DNA of 64,000 nt from Chloroflexota bacterium (GCA_005880915.1 VBIW01000041.1:1-64000); one strand, 5' to 3'; positions 18,131 to 26,578 are shown, counted from the stretch's first letter. The notes: generated from the letters alone by a model not told the origin. Program-made: numbers and translations.

Positions 18131-18736
18131 CTAGAGGTGCTTTGCCGCAACCCTCAGGTCGGCAATGAACGACGACATTGCGGCCGCGCGAGATTCGTCG
18201 TCCGTCGCTCGAAGGATCGACGATGGATGCACGGTCGCGACCACGGCTATGCCCAGAGGCGAAGGAAGCACCTCGCCATGCTGCTTGCTGACCCGAAAAG
18301 CCGGTCCCATCACGGCCTGGGCGGCCGTGGCACCTAGCAGGACGATGAGCCGGGGCTTGACCACCTCTATCTCCGCTTCCAGCCAGGGCCGGCATGCGCG
18401 GACCTGGCCCGCGTTCGGCTTCTCGTGCAGCCGGCGCTTGCCTCGCCTGGTCCAGCGGAAGTGCTTCACGGCGTTGGTGACGTAGACCCGGCGCCGGTCG
18501 ATGAGGGCCTCGTCCAGGGCCCGCTCGAGCAGTTGGCCCGCCGGCCCGACAAAGGGCTTGCCCTGAAGGTCCTCCTGATCGCCCGGCTGCTCGCCGACCA
18601 GCATCAGCCGGGCATGCTCGGCGCCCTCGCCGAACACCGTCTGGGTCGCGTTGGCCCAAAGGTCGCAAGCCTGGCAGGAGGCCGCGGCCTCCTTCAGCTG
18701 GGCGACGCTGGTCGCCCTTTCCGGAGGTTGCGCCAC
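18131..18736 (-). CDS. udgX: UdgX-type uracil-DNA glycosylase
   Basis: 201 residues from the GTG at 18736. Family 4/UdgX marks: GEQPGDQEDLQGKPFVGPAG (about 48-67), HPSSILR (170-176), and the extra loop GKRRLHEKP with His104. In characterised UdgX proteins the equivalent KRRIH histidine bonds covalently to the abasic sugar after removing uracil. Cys21 and Cys24 (CQAC), His92 and Cys115 sit where iron-sulfur cluster ligands lie in the family. It acts on uracil in DNA in the cytosol. The start is uncertain; longer in-frame readings lack homology. Confidence 0.85.
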   Translation of the reverse strand: MAQPPERATSVAQLKEAAASCQACDLWANATQTVFGEGAEHARLMLVGEQPGDQEDLQGKPFVGPAGQLLERALDEALIDRRRVYVTNAVKHFRWTRRGKRRLHEKPNAGQVRACRPWLEAEIEVVKPRLIVLLGATAAQAVMGPAFRVSKQHGEVLPSPLGIAVVATVHPSSILRATDDESRAAAMSSFIADLRVAAKHL

Positions 18737-18784
18737 GTTCAGATAACGCTTGAGTTGAGCTCGAATTGGGCATAACACATACCT

Positions 18785-19006
18785 ATGGCGAAGGGAGATT
18801 TTGTCGAGGTCCTGGTGGACGCCGGGAGCGGCTCGGCCCGCGAGTACGTCATCGAGGCGACCCGCGCCGGGCGGAGCGTCGAGGTGCGCAGCTCGCGCAC
18901 GACGGTCGAGGTCCGGGAGCTCACGCGGACAGGCGGGGTCGTGAGGACGGCGCGATTCGTCGCGCCGAGGGTCCTTGCGGTCGTCGAACATCCGAAGGCT
19001 GCGTAA
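18785..19006 (+). CDS. Small conserved-looking protein of unknown function
   Basis: 73 residues, ATG start, no signal peptide or membrane segment. The sequence is rich in Val, Arg and Glu with alternating hydrophobic residues (FVEVLVDAG, VEVRELTRTGG), suggesting a small beta-rich fold. CATAAC lies 8 bases before the ATG, consistent with a nearly leaderless message. It is divergent from udgX and stands 14 bases before a dehydrogenase gene. I do not recognise the family. Confidence 0.6.
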   Translation: MAKGDFVEVLVDAGSGSAREYVIEATRAGRSVEVRSSRTTVEVRELTRTGGVVRTARFVAPRVLAVVEHPKAA

Positions 19007-19020
19007 CTAGACTCCACTCG

Positions 19021-20079
19021 GTGGAGGATCTGCTCGCATCCTGGGACGGCGAGTCCGTGTCGGTGCACCGCGACCGCGAAACGGACACCTGGATGTTTAT
19101 CTGCGTCCACTCCACGAGGCTGGGCTCGGCCGCGGGAGGCACGCGCATGAAGCACTATCCGCGACCGACCGACGCACTCGCGGACGGCATGCGGCTGTCC
19201 GAGGCGATGAGCTTGAAGTTCGCGTGCGTCGATTTCCCTCACGGCGGCGGCAAGGCGGTGATCGCGCTGCCGACGCCCGACATTCCGCGAGGCGACGCTC
19301 GGCGACGCTTACTCCACGAGTACGGGTCGTTCATCAACTCGCTGGGCGGCCTCTACAGCTGCGCTCCGGACATGAACACGTCAGCGGTGGACATGGACGT
19401 CATCGCGGAGGTCAGCCCATATGTGTTCTGCAAGACCGAGGCGGCGGGCGGCTCGGGTGACACTGCGCCGGACACCGCGGTCGGCGTGCTGCACGGAATC
19501 CGGGCAAGCTGCCTCTACGCATTCGGCTCGGATGACCTCAGCCAGAGAACTGTCGTGGTGCAAGGCGCGGGCGGTGTCGGTGGGCGCCTGATCGAGCTCC
19601 TTGGCGAGGAGGACGTGAACGTGATCGCGACCGACATTGAGCCTCACCGCCTGGCCGCGTTACGCGACAAGGGCGTCCAGTGTGTCGCGGCCGAGGATGC
19701 CTTGGCGACCGAATGTGATGTCCTCGCACCCTGCGCGACCGGAGGCATCATCAACTCTCGTTCGATCCCCGAGCTGCGCTGCCGAGTCATCGCCGGCGCG
19801 GCGAACAATCAGCTCGAAACGCCCGGCGACGCCGACCTCCTGCGCAAGCGTGGCATCGCCTACGCCCCGGACTTCGTCATCAACGCAGGCGGAGTTCTGC
19901 ACGGCGGTGGTCTCGAGGAGCAGCACTGGACCCGCGCCGAGCTGGACGCAAAGCTGCTCGGGATCGGGACGGCGGTCACCGAGATATTCGATCGAGCGGA
20001 CCGCGACGGCATCAGCACAGACGCGGCCGCGCGCCGCATCGCCGTCGGCCGTATCCAGTCGGCGCCGGTCAGAAGCTAA
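19021..20079 (+). CDS. Leu/Phe/Val/Glu dehydrogenase family protein
   Basis: 352 residues from the GTG at 19021, which follows TAGACT by 7 bases (leaderless type). Leucine-dehydrogenase-like: EAMSLKFACVDFPHGGGKAV contains the two conserved lysines (Lys66, Lys78) for substrate and catalysis, APDMNT is the conserved acidic site, and VVVQGAGGVGG is the NAD-binding glycine motif. The enzyme would reversibly deaminate a branched-chain or aromatic amino acid to its 2-oxo acid. Length fits leucine/valine dehydrogenases (about 350) rather than glutamate dehydrogenase. It converges with arsM and overlaps its end by 4 bases. Confidence 0.87.
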   Translation: MEDLLASWDGESVSVHRDRETDTWMFICVHSTRLGSAAGGTRMKHYPRPTDALADGMRLSEAMSLKFACVDFPHGGGKAVIALPTPDIPRGDARRRLLHEYGSFINSLGGLYSCAPDMNTSAVDMDVIAEVSPYVFCKTEAAGGSGDTAPDTAVGVLHGIRASCLYAFGSDDLSQRTVVVQGAGGVGGRLIELLGEEDVNVIATDIEPHRLAALRDKGVQCVAAEDALATECDVLAPCATGGIINSRSIPELRCRVIAGAANNQLETPGDADLLRKRGIAYAPDFVINAGGVLHGGGLEEQHWTRAELDAKLLGIGTAVTEIFDRADRDGISTDAAARRIAVGRIQSAPVRS

Positions 20080-20822
20080 GGCTTGCGCGCGCGGATGTAG
20101 GCGCTGCCGACCCTGCCCACGCCCGGCAGGTCCTGCGTCGCGTGCACCTCGAACGCAGACTCTGCGAATCCCGCCTCCACAAGCGCCGCTCGGTACTCCT
20201 CGATCGGGATCGTCCCCGAGATGCACCCAGCCCATGAATCGAGCCGCTTCTTGAGGGCTGGGCTGAGCGGTTCCAGCTCAACCATGTCGGCGACCGCAAA
20301 ACGGCCGCCGGATCGGAGAACACGGAACGCTTCCCTCATCACTGCGCCTTTGTCCTCGGCGAGGTTGATCACGCAGTTGGAGATCACGACGTCGACCGAC
20401 GCGTCGGGCAGCGGGACACTGTCGATCGAACCCTTGAGAAATGTCGCATTGTCCACTCCCGCCTGTTCTCGATTGCGATTGGCAAGCTCGAGCATCTCGT
20501 CGGTCATGTCCACGCCGTAAGCGCGACCGCCAGGCGAGACCCGCTTTGCCGAAAGAAGCACGTCCAGGCCCGCGCCGGAGCCAAGGTCGAGCACGACCTC
20601 ACCCGGCTTCAGGTCGGCCAGCATTGTGGGGTTGCCGCAGCCCAGGCTGACGGCGTCGCTCATTCCGATCTTTTGAAGCTCGTCCGCCGCGTAGGAACCT
20701 GCGCAGCCGCAGTCCGGGCCGTCGACCTGGCAGCAGCCCAAACCTGATTCTGGCTGGAGGACGGCAATCTTCTTCGCGGCGTCGGCGTAACGCGACCTGA
20801 CTGCTTCCCTGATCTCGCTCAT
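20076..20822 (-). CDS. arsM: Arsenite methyltransferase
   Basis: 248 residues. SAM-binding VVLDLGSGAGLDVLL and the ArsM-type cysteines: a Cys-rich start (Cys30, 31, 38, 40), Cys62 in SLGCGNP, Cys150 in ISNCVINL and Cys200 in WAGCISG. The 50-residue spacing of the last two matches the arsenic-binding pair of known ArsM enzymes. It methylates As(III) with SAM in the cytosol, giving volatile or excretable species. GGAAGG precedes the ATG. It is divergent from an ArsR repressor across a shared operator, so it is probably induced by arsenite. Confidence 0.9.
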   Translation of the reverse strand: MSEIREAVRSRYADAAKKIAVLQPESGLGCCQVDGPDCGCAGSYAADELQKIGMSDAVSLGCGNPTMLADLKPGEVVLDLGSGAGLDVLLSAKRVSPGGRAYGVDMTDEMLELANRNREQAGVDNATFLKGSIDSVPLPDASVDVVISNCVINLAEDKGAVMREAFRVLRSGGRFAVADMVELEPLSPALKKRLDSWAGCISGTIPIEEYRAALVEAGFAESAFEVHATQDLPGVGRVGSAYIRARKP

Positions 20823-20838
20823 GCTTCACCTTCCACAA

Positions 20839-20862
20839 ATCCATCGATGAACGTCGATGGAT
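20839..20862. promoter_or_regulatory. ArsR operator between arsM and arsR
   Basis: Perfect inverted repeat ATCCATCGA (20839-20847), TGAACG, TCGATGGAT (20854-20862), the dyad type bound by ArsR/SmtB repressors. It lies between the divergent arsM and arsR starts, 16 bases from the arsM ATG and just upstream of a TATCAT -10 box (20867-20872) for arsR. One bound dimer could therefore block both genes. Confidence 0.75.
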
Positions 20863-20879
20863 ATCGTATCATCACATCC

Positions 20880-21224
20880 GTGGCCGTCAAGCAGCTTCCG
20901 ATGATTCGCGAGCGCGGCGTGTGCTGCGCCCTCCCAGTGGTCAAGGAAAGCTGGGCTGAGGAGCGAGCGGAGCTGATGAAGGCCCTGGCCGACCCGACCC
21001 GGCTGACGATGGTGGCCTCGCTGTGGAAAGCCGACGCGCCGATCTGCATCTGCGATTTCACCGCCGGGCTCGGCCTTACGCAGCCGACGATCTCCCATCA
21101 CATGGCGAAGCTGAAGGAGGCAGGCCTGGTCGACTCGGAGAAGCGTGGCATCTGGATCTACTACCGGCTCCGCGACAAATTGCCGACAGAATCACGAAAG
21201 TTGCTAAGTCAGCTGGTCAGCTAG
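20880..21224 (+). CDS. arsR: ArsR-family arsenic-responsive repressor
   Basis: 114 residues from the GTG at 20880, chosen because TATCAT ends 7 bases before it and the operator then lies fully upstream; an ATG at 20847 inside the operator would add 11 residues. A winged-helix ArsR fold is visible: KALADPTRLTMVASL, the metalloid-binding CICDFTAG with two cysteines in the first DNA-binding helix region, LTQPTISHHMAKLKEAGLV, and an extra N-terminal Cys pair (RGVCCALP). Arsenite binding would release it from the operator and turn on arsM and itself. Confidence 0.9.
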   Translation: MAVKQLPMIRERGVCCALPVVKESWAEERAELMKALADPTRLTMVASLWKADAPICICDFTAGLGLTQPTISHHMAKLKEAGLVDSEKRGIWIYYRLRDKLPTESRKLLSQLVS

Positions 21225-21248
21225 CGACCCGCCCGTTACTGTTACGCG

Positions 21249-22409
21249 GTGCGCGCGAGCGGGGTGACCCTGGTCTTGATGCTTGGGCTCGCTGCATGCG
21301 GCAGCTCCCCGACTACGACCGCGACTCACTCTCCTGCGTCTCCATCGACCTCCGCGGCTGCCACCGCAACCGCGTCGCCATCCGGCGGCGCCTCACCGAC
21401 TGCCAGCGGATCTCCTGGCCCCGCGTCGCTTGTGCACTGCACTGCGTCGGTCCCGGCCGGCGACAACCTCGTCATCGGCACCGTGGTCGGCGACCCAACG
21501 ATCGTCGTGCGCGACATCCAGGATCCGGCCAATGCAAAGAATCTGTGCACGATCGACTCGACGGCGCTCGCGCCGCAATTTGTGAGCGCCTCGGCAGTTG
21601 CTTATGAGACCCAGGACAACCAGATCATCGTCGCGCCGCTCGCGGGCGGCCCGACCACCCTGGTGACCACGTATGCAGCCGGGTTCGGTTCGGGACAGTA
21701 CGCAATCAGCCCTGACGGCCGCTCCGTGACTTATCTCGACGGGAATAATTGGCGGCTGGCCGGGCCGTCCGGCAACCGAGTCCTGGCGACGTTGCCCGCC
21801 GTGCCCGGTCGCGGGGTCAGCCCCAACCAGGACGACAGCTTCCTTAGCTTTTCACCGGACGGCCTGTACATCGCGCTCTTCCAGACCTTTCATGTCGGTG
21901 GGACCGGCGAAGCGTCGCCCGATCAGATCCGGCGCGCCAGCGACGGCGCGATGGTCTATTCGACGTCGGGTATGACGATGGCGGTTTGGGCCTCAGTGCC
22001 GAGCCGGCTGTTCTTCCGTGACAACGCGGGCAACATCCACCGCTGGGACGCCAGTGCCGGCTTGTCCTCGATGACCTCGCTCCCCTGGGTGCGGCCGAAA
22101 GCCTCACCCGACGGCCGCTGGATCGCGTACACCTTCGCGACGACGAGCGGGGTCGGCGGCATAGCCTTCTACAGCGTGCAGGCCAACAGCCAGTCGAACA
22201 CGACGCCGCCAGGCCGGTCGGGGGTCAAGTTCCTCACCAACGATCTCGTCTGGTACATCGGCGAGCGCCAGTGTTCGACGTGCCTTGGCGGCCAGCCGAC
22301 ACCGACTGGCGTCACATACATCTACAGCATCGCCGGCGCGTCGGAGATAACCTCGCGGCTGTCAGGCGTCAACGACGCCTGGCCGCACCTCACGGCCGCA
22401 GGACTCTAG
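21249..22409 (+). CDS. Secreted lipoprotein, beta-propeller-like
   Basis: 386 residues from a GTG that follows TACTGT by 6 bases (leaderless type). A signal peptide ends in LAAC (lipobox), then a long Ser/Thr/Pro/Ala linker (about 19-60). The rest shows repeated strand-rich units such as QYAISPDGRSVTYLDG and SFSPDGLYIALF, the SPDG pattern of TolB/PD40-type propellers. Probably anchored on the outer face of the membrane; no enzymatic motif seen. Two other lipoproteins of this build occur at 32.3 and 39.3 kb. Its stop overlaps that of the next, convergent gene. Confidence 0.75.
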   Translation: MRASGVTLVLMLGLAACGSSPTTTATHSPASPSTSAAATATASPSGGASPTASGSPGPASLVHCTASVPAGDNLVIGTVVGDPTIVVRDIQDPANAKNLCTIDSTALAPQFVSASAVAYETQDNQIIVAPLAGGPTTLVTTYAAGFGSGQYAISPDGRSVTYLDGNNWRLAGPSGNRVLATLPAVPGRGVSPNQDDSFLSFSPDGLYIALFQTFHVGGTGEASPDQIRRASDGAMVYSTSGMTMAVWASVPSRLFFRDNAGNIHRWDASAGLSSMTSLPWVRPKASPDGRWIAYTFATTSGVGGIAFYSVQANSQSNTTPPGRSGVKFLTNDLVWYIGERQCSTCLGGQPTPTGVTYIYSIAGASEITSRLSGVNDAWPHLTAAGL

Positions 22410-22831
22410 GAAGCGACCTCGCGGCGACGCTGCTCGCGGCGTGCCTGGTCCTCCGTACCGACCATCCGCACCATGACAGCGCGATAGTGAAGGATCGCCT
22501 GGCGCATGCCCTCGGTCTTGTCCTTCGACGAATATCCGAGTCTGTGTGCGTTCTGGACGTCCCGCGGCAGGTCGCGCTCCGTCAGCGGATGGCCGCGCTC
22601 GCGCAGCACTGACATGACCAGCGCCTCTGCCTCGCGTACCGCCTGCTCAGGCGCGTCGACGAATTTGGTCTCGATCTCGTCCCAGTCGCTGATGTAACGG
22701 TCGCGCGACTCGGCCGCCAACGGGCGCAGCTTCGGCCGCGGGCGACCTATGCCCGCCGCCCGGAAGAGGAAAAGCAAGACGACGACCACCAGGGCGACCA
22801 CGAGGATCGTTATGAGTGTTCCAGTGTCCAT
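22406..22831 (-). CDS. Single-pass membrane protein with cytosolic helical domain
   Basis: 141 residues. One N-terminal membrane helix (about 5-24) is followed by a charged, helical domain containing RYISDWDEIETKFVDAPEQA and HYRAVMVRM. This build (anchor plus a W-x-FVD-P-x-AV-EAD-like motif) is common among uncharacterised proteins of high-GC bacteria. Function unknown. Its stop codon overlaps the stop of the upstream convergent lipoprotein. Confidence 0.65.
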   Translation of the reverse strand: MDTGTLITILVVALVVVVLLFLFRAAGIGRPRPKLRPLAAESRDRYISDWDEIETKFVDAPEQAVREAEALVMSVLRERGHPLTERDLPRDVQNAHRLGYSSKDKTEGMRQAILHYRAVMVRMVGTEDQARREQRRREVAS

Positions 22832-22880
22832 CTAGTCGGCACCTCCAACTTAGGAACGCCAAGCAGGGCGAGTTGACCCG

Positions 22881-24233
22881 TTGGCGCACGTCCCGGCAGC
22901 CGCGGAGAGCCGTAAGAAGGCGGAAAAGCCGGCTCGGCACATTAGATTTTCGCGAGTGGTCGCATCGTCGGTAGCTGTGACAGCCCGGTCAGACGACAAG
23001 CCCTGGGGGCAGGCGCTCGCCGGCAGGCGGTTCCGCTGGGTGCTCCTCGGCCTCGCGGGCGTACCGATCGGGCTGGCCTATCTCTGGTACGGGTTCGTCA
23101 AGCCGCTCCTGTCGGATGAGGCGACGGACTTCGTCCGCGAGTACCTCGCGGGCGGCCGAGTCATCCTGAACGGCGGCGACCCTTATCAGTGCGGAATGAC
23201 AACCGCCTTATGTGATGGCTATCCCCACTACCTGTTGTTTTATCCGCCGTTTGCCTATTGGGTCGCGCAGCCACTGGTTCGCTTCGATTCGAGGCTTGTC
23301 GCAGGAATCGCGCTCGTCGTCGCCAATGTCCTCCTGTTCGCTGCCATCTGGCTCGTTCTGCGCGCCCTTCGGGTCCGCGACTCGCAGTTCGCGGTGCTCG
23401 CAATCCTTGTCACGATCAGCTTCCCGCCAACATTGACCGTGATCCAGAACCGAAACTCTCAGGTCGTCGTCCTGATGCTGATTGCGATCATGCTGACCGG
23501 CTGGTTGCGCGGCGATCGGTGGTGGGGCGGTGCAGCGCTGGGCGTTGGACTTGCAGTCAAATTGATTCAGGCGCCTCTCCTGCTGCTCAGCCTCTGGGGC
23601 AGGCGCCTCAGCCTCGCCGCGGCGGCTGTTGTCACCTGGGCGGTGCTGTGGCTGGTGGCTGTTCCGCAGTACCTGCCTGAATTCTTGTTCCGTGTTGCAC
23701 CTTCGCAGGTGCAGGGATCCCATGAGGTGCTGAACGTCGCCCCATTCGGAACGTTCAACAGGTTGTTGCATCCGGAGACTCTCTACAACTCCGGCGGAGG
23801 AGGCGGTGCGCTGGTGCTTGGCCTGAGCGGTGCGTTCGGCCTGATGGTCCTCCTCATCACGGCCCGGCGCCTCGGAGCGCCGCGATCGGACCGCGAGGGA
23901 CGAGTATTAGAGGTCGCGACGGGAGTCGCGGCGTCTCCTCTCTTGTTCACGCTGACCTATGCGGGCCAGCTTGTGCTCCTGCTCCTGCCGATGCTCGCCC
24001 TCCTCCATTTCGGCATTCGAACGCGCTCCCGGACGCTGGTGGTGGCCGTCGCGGTGAGCTGGGCATTGATGGGTCCCTCCTACCTCGCGCTGACGAATGC
24101 CATGGCGACAGGCTTTGGCTCTCCGCTCGTGTTCCAGATCTGGGCCGATTCTGCTGTGGCGGGAGTCATCGTGTTGTGGGTCGCGTCAGTCCACTCGCTG
24201 CGTGCAAAAAATGGCGAAACGCAACAGAAATAG
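22881..24233 (+). CDS. GT87-like membrane glycosyltransferase (DUF2029 type)
   Basis: About 450 residues with some ten membrane segments. A short loop with LAGGRVILNGGDPYQCG follows the first helix, then LLFYPPFAYWVAQPL, the YPP-F pattern of the DUF2029/GT87 polyprenyl-phosphate-mannose-dependent transferases. Such enzymes add mannose or arabinose outside the membrane. The TTG at 22881 gives the longest form; GTG codons about 25-32 codons later are equally possible starts. No sugar-related neighbours help define the acceptor. Confidence 0.7.
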   Translation: MAHVPAAAESRKKAEKPARHIRFSRVVASSVAVTARSDDKPWGQALAGRRFRWVLLGLAGVPIGLAYLWYGFVKPLLSDEATDFVREYLAGGRVILNGGDPYQCGMTTALCDGYPHYLLFYPPFAYWVAQPLVRFDSRLVAGIALVVANVLLFAAIWLVLRALRVRDSQFAVLAILVTISFPPTLTVIQNRNSQVVVLMLIAIMLTGWLRGDRWWGGAALGVGLAVKLIQAPLLLLSLWGRRLSLAAAAVVTWAVLWLVAVPQYLPEFLFRVAPSQVQGSHEVLNVAPFGTFNRLLHPETLYNSGGGGGALVLGLSGAFGLMVLLITARRLGAPRSDREGRVLEVATGVAASPLLFTLTYAGQLVLLLLPMLALLHFGIRTRSRTLVVAVAVSWALMGPSYLALTNAMATGFGSPLVFQIWADSAVAGVIVLWVASVHSLRAKNGETQQK

Positions 24234-24260
24234 CTCGAGGTTTCGGCGCGTTGTACGAGA

Positions 24261-24593
24261 GTGGAGATCAGGCAGGCCGTGCTATGGAGTGGCCTGCTGC
24301 TCGGGAGTCAGGCGACCGACACGCTGACGACAGCGATCGATCGCGCGCGGGGCGCCATTGAGGCGATGCCGGTGAGCGCGCGACTCCTCGAGGTGGGCGG
24401 GGTTGCACTTTTCTGGGGCTTCAAGGTGCTCATCGTCGCGTCCGCCACCGCTGCTCTGATTGCCGCCGCCCGCATGGTGCGCGCCGATCACCGCCTGTCG
24501 CGAATCACCTTTCGCGCGGCGCTGGTCGGCGTTCAGGCGGCGACGATCTGCCTCGTGGTGACATCGCTCAGCAACCTGGCAGTGCTGACCTAG
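24261..24593 (+). CDS. Small membrane protein
   Basis: 110 residues, GTG start, with two or three hydrophobic segments (about 45-68 and 85-108) and a basic cytosolic loop (RMVRADHRLSRITFR). It follows the glycosyltransferase gene by 27 bases on the same strand and may be co-transcribed. No recognised family. Confidence 0.55.
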   Translation: MEIRQAVLWSGLLLGSQATDTLTTAIDRARGAIEAMPVSARLLEVGGVALFWGFKVLIVASATAALIAAARMVRADHRLSRITFRAALVGVQAATICLVVTSLSNLAVLT

Positions 24594-24602
24594 GTTCGCG
24601 CC

Positions 24603-24676
24603 AAACGCACCGTTGTACCCGGCGGGACGTAATTTGTTGTCGGCAAACGCACCGTTGTATCCACCGAGGCGGAATC
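24603..24676 (+). repeat. Tandem pair of 42-bp-period palindromic repeats, copy 2
   Basis: Two units starting at 24603 and 24645 (42-base period). Each begins AAACGCACCGTTGTA; the second continues TCCACCGAGGCGGAAT and the first is more diverged. Same family as the pairs at 7401 (other strand) and 58719. Here the pair lies just after the end of the small membrane gene and before the stop of the opposite-strand gene at 24685. Confidence 0.75.
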
Positions 24677-24684
24677 TAGTCCCG

Positions 24685-24879
24685 TCAGTACAGGCCTAGG
24701 CGCAGGCGGCGAGCTTCGCGTCGGGGCGAGACCGCTGCACGGGGATGATGCCGGTCCCAGGCTTGCACGCAGCTCTCGCACGTGCAGCCGGGACCGGTGA
24801 GTAACGACGTAGACCGTCGCCCTCTGCGGGTCAGTTTCAACAACGTTGCAACGACTTTTCTGGGACGTAGTGCTGTCAT
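24685..24879 (-). CDS. Small basic protein with CxCxxC motif
   Basis: 64 residues. Chosen because CTGGAGGCAAC gives a well-spaced Shine-Dalgarno before the ATG, unusual among the leaderless genes here. It is rich in Arg and Lys and carries GCTCESC, a possible metal-binding or redox site. No family recognised; could be a small regulator or a spurious ORF. It is divergent from the secreted protein at 25046 and ends just before a repeat pair. Confidence 0.4.
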   Translation of the reverse strand: MTALRPRKVVATLLKLTRRGRRSTSLLTGPGCTCESCVQAWDRHHPRAAVSPRREARRLRLGLY

Positions 24880-25045
24880 GTTGCCTCCAGGGGTTAGTGC
24901 GACGTTGAGAGGGATAACGGCGCAACGTCAAAAACCCTGCAACTGAGCTCCGGCGCCGAGTTTGGTTAGCCGCCCACCCCTCGGCGTTAGAGCTTTCCAT
25001 CGAGGGGACGGGGTCGTCGTCATCCAAGCGATTCAGGAGGGATTC

Positions 25046-25471
25046 ATGTTCAAGTTGCGATTCGCGATCCTCGGGGCCGCCGCGGCGCTCGCCCTGGGCA
25101 CGGCCGGTGCCGTGGCCATGGAGCAGACCGTGGGCACCTCGGACCCGGACTCGCACGGGGACGCCGTCTCGTCCGCCGCACGGATCACGTGTCCCCACGG
25201 CGCCGAAGGCGTGCACGGCGCGTGCGTGAGCGCTATCGCGTCGACCCAGGGTCAGGACAGCGAGCAGGCGGCTGAGGCCAACCCGGCCGCGACATGCAAG
25301 GCATCCGATGCGACCGAAGACTCTTCGGAAAAGACCGCTGCCCCGGCGAACAAGAGCGACAAGGCAGCCGCGAAGGCAGCAAAGGCAGCCGAGCAGACCG
25401 AAGACAAGGCCGAGCACAAGGCTTTTGCGGCTTGCGTCTCGGGCGAGTCAGCCGCGGCAGAGAGCAGCTGA
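25046..25471 (+). CDS. Secreted Ala/Lys/Glu-rich protein
   Basis: 141 residues from the ATG at 25046, directly after AGGAGG. A signal peptide (about 1-25, ending TAGAVA) precedes a polar chain with four cysteines (CPHG, GACVS, TCKAS, AACVS) and an Ala-Lys-Glu-rich repeat-like stretch (KSDKAAAKAAKAAEQTEDKA). It is probably an extracytoplasmic, partly disordered or helical protein. No catalytic motif or known family. A strong hairpin follows. Confidence 0.6.
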   Translation: MFKLRFAILGAAAALALGTAGAVAMEQTVGTSDPDSHGDAVSSAARITCPHGAEGVHGACVSAIASTQGQDSEQAAEANPAATCKASDATEDSSEKTAAPANKSDKAAAKAAKAAEQTEDKAEHKAFAACVSGESAAAESS

Positions 25472-25518
25472 CCAACGTGACCTGGTAATCAGCGTCCCGC
25501 GAAACAGGGGTGCATGGA

Positions 25519-25542
25519 GGGGCGGAGCGCAAGCTCCGCTCC
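25519..25542. terminator. Bidirectional terminator-like hairpin
   Basis: GGGGCGGAGC (25519-25528), GCAA loop, GCTCCGCTCC (25533-25542), one mismatch, followed by TTCTGCTTT. It sits between the convergent ends of the secreted protein gene (stop 25471) and the DUF4013 gene (stop 25550), as expected for a shared terminator. Confidence 0.65.
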
Positions 25543-25549
25543 TTCTGCT

Positions 25550-26176
25550 TTAGGCGGGCAGCGTGGGGCTCGGCTCCGGACCGGCGTTTGCCCGCTCGTA
25601 CCAGGTCACGATTCCGGCCTGAATCGCCACGCTGTACGGAATCGTGAACAGCAGGCCGATGCAGCACACGATCACGCCGAGCCCGCCGATGAGGCTTGCC
25701 ACCCAGATCAAGATCGCCGCGATCACAGTGGTGCCGATGTTGCTGGTCGCCATCTGCCATATCCCACCCAGGTTGAAGCCGCCACTGAACCCGGCCCGAT
25801 ACGTGTGCAAGATGATCGACGGAGCGAGGAACGCCAGAAGAAGGCTGAGCAGGAAGTTGATGAGCTCCCCGAGCGCGGCAGCTCCGCCATTGTTGTTGGA
25901 GCTGGCGGTCCCGGTCAGGATGCCACCCGGAATCGCGAACACGATGATGTAGATCAGATAGACGACAAAGAGGGCCACGCCCCGCTCGAGGTGGAATCCG
26001 GCCGGCGGCAGCTCGCGGCGCCCGGCGCGGTAGTTGTCTATCGTCAGGATCAGCCACCCGGCGGTCGCGATCCATCCGACGATGGGGATGATGGTGATGA
26101 GTCCCTGGACGATCATCTTTCCGAACCACCCGGGATCCTGGAACGGCCATGCAAAGCTGTCGCCAACACTCGTCAT
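25550..26176 (-). CDS. DUF4013-like membrane protein
   Basis: 208 residues with about five membrane segments. The N-terminal FAWPFQDPGWFGKMIVQGLI and the loop DNYRAGRRELPP are the features of the DUF4013 family, whose function is not established. It is encoded convergently to the secreted protein gene. No operon partner is obvious. Confidence 0.7.
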   Translation of the reverse strand: MTSVGDSFAWPFQDPGWFGKMIVQGLITIIPIVGWIATAGWLILTIDNYRAGRRELPPAGFHLERGVALFVVYLIYIIVFAIPGGILTGTASSNNNGGAAALGELINFLLSLLLAFLAPSIILHTYRAGFSGGFNLGGIWQMATSNIGTTVIAAILIWVASLIGGLGVIVCCIGLLFTIPYSVAIQAGIVTWYERANAGPEPSPTLPA

Positions 26177-26221
26177 TTGCCGAGGAGTGTAAAGCCTAAT
26201 CAGGCGTTGTGGAAGCCGAGG

Positions 26222-26578
26222 TCAGGCGCCCCGCGCTTCTGTCACGGACCGCGGCAGCCGCCCGGCAGTGAAATGGATCAGGCCGGCGGGGAGCAGCCAC
26301 TGAAACGCCTCGACGCGGTACTTGCCGGCCTTGACGGCGGGGTCTTCGCTCTTCAGCTCCAGCACTCGCTCAGGGTCTACGTTGAGGATCGAGAAACCGC
26401 GGAGCTCCCGGTCGGGCGCCCCAAGCACTGGACCGGCGGCCAGCAGATGACCGGCCTCGTGGAGGTCGGCCAGGTGCGACATGTGGGCGTCCTGCAGCGC
26501 GGCCTCGTCTTCGTCGCTCAACTGAGGAGCGTCAGGGCGAAGCAAGAGAAGGGAGATGGTGTAGCGGTCGAATTCCAT
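26222..26578 (-). CDS. YCII-family dimeric alpha-beta barrel protein
   Basis: 118 residues. The YCII fold is suggested by a beta-strand start (DRYTISLLLLRPD), AHMSHLADLHEAGHLLAAGP, and RGFSILNVDPERVLELKSEDPAVKAG, typical of YciI-like proteins that bind small ligands or act as light hydrolases. It follows another YCII gene at 26610 on the same strand, with 31 bases between them. Confidence 0.7.
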   Translation of the reverse strand: MEFDRYTISLLLLRPDAPQLSDEDEAALQDAHMSHLADLHEAGHLLAAGPVLGAPDRELRGFSILNVDPERVLELKSEDPAVKAGKYRVEAFQWLLPAGLIHFTAGRLPRSVTEARGA

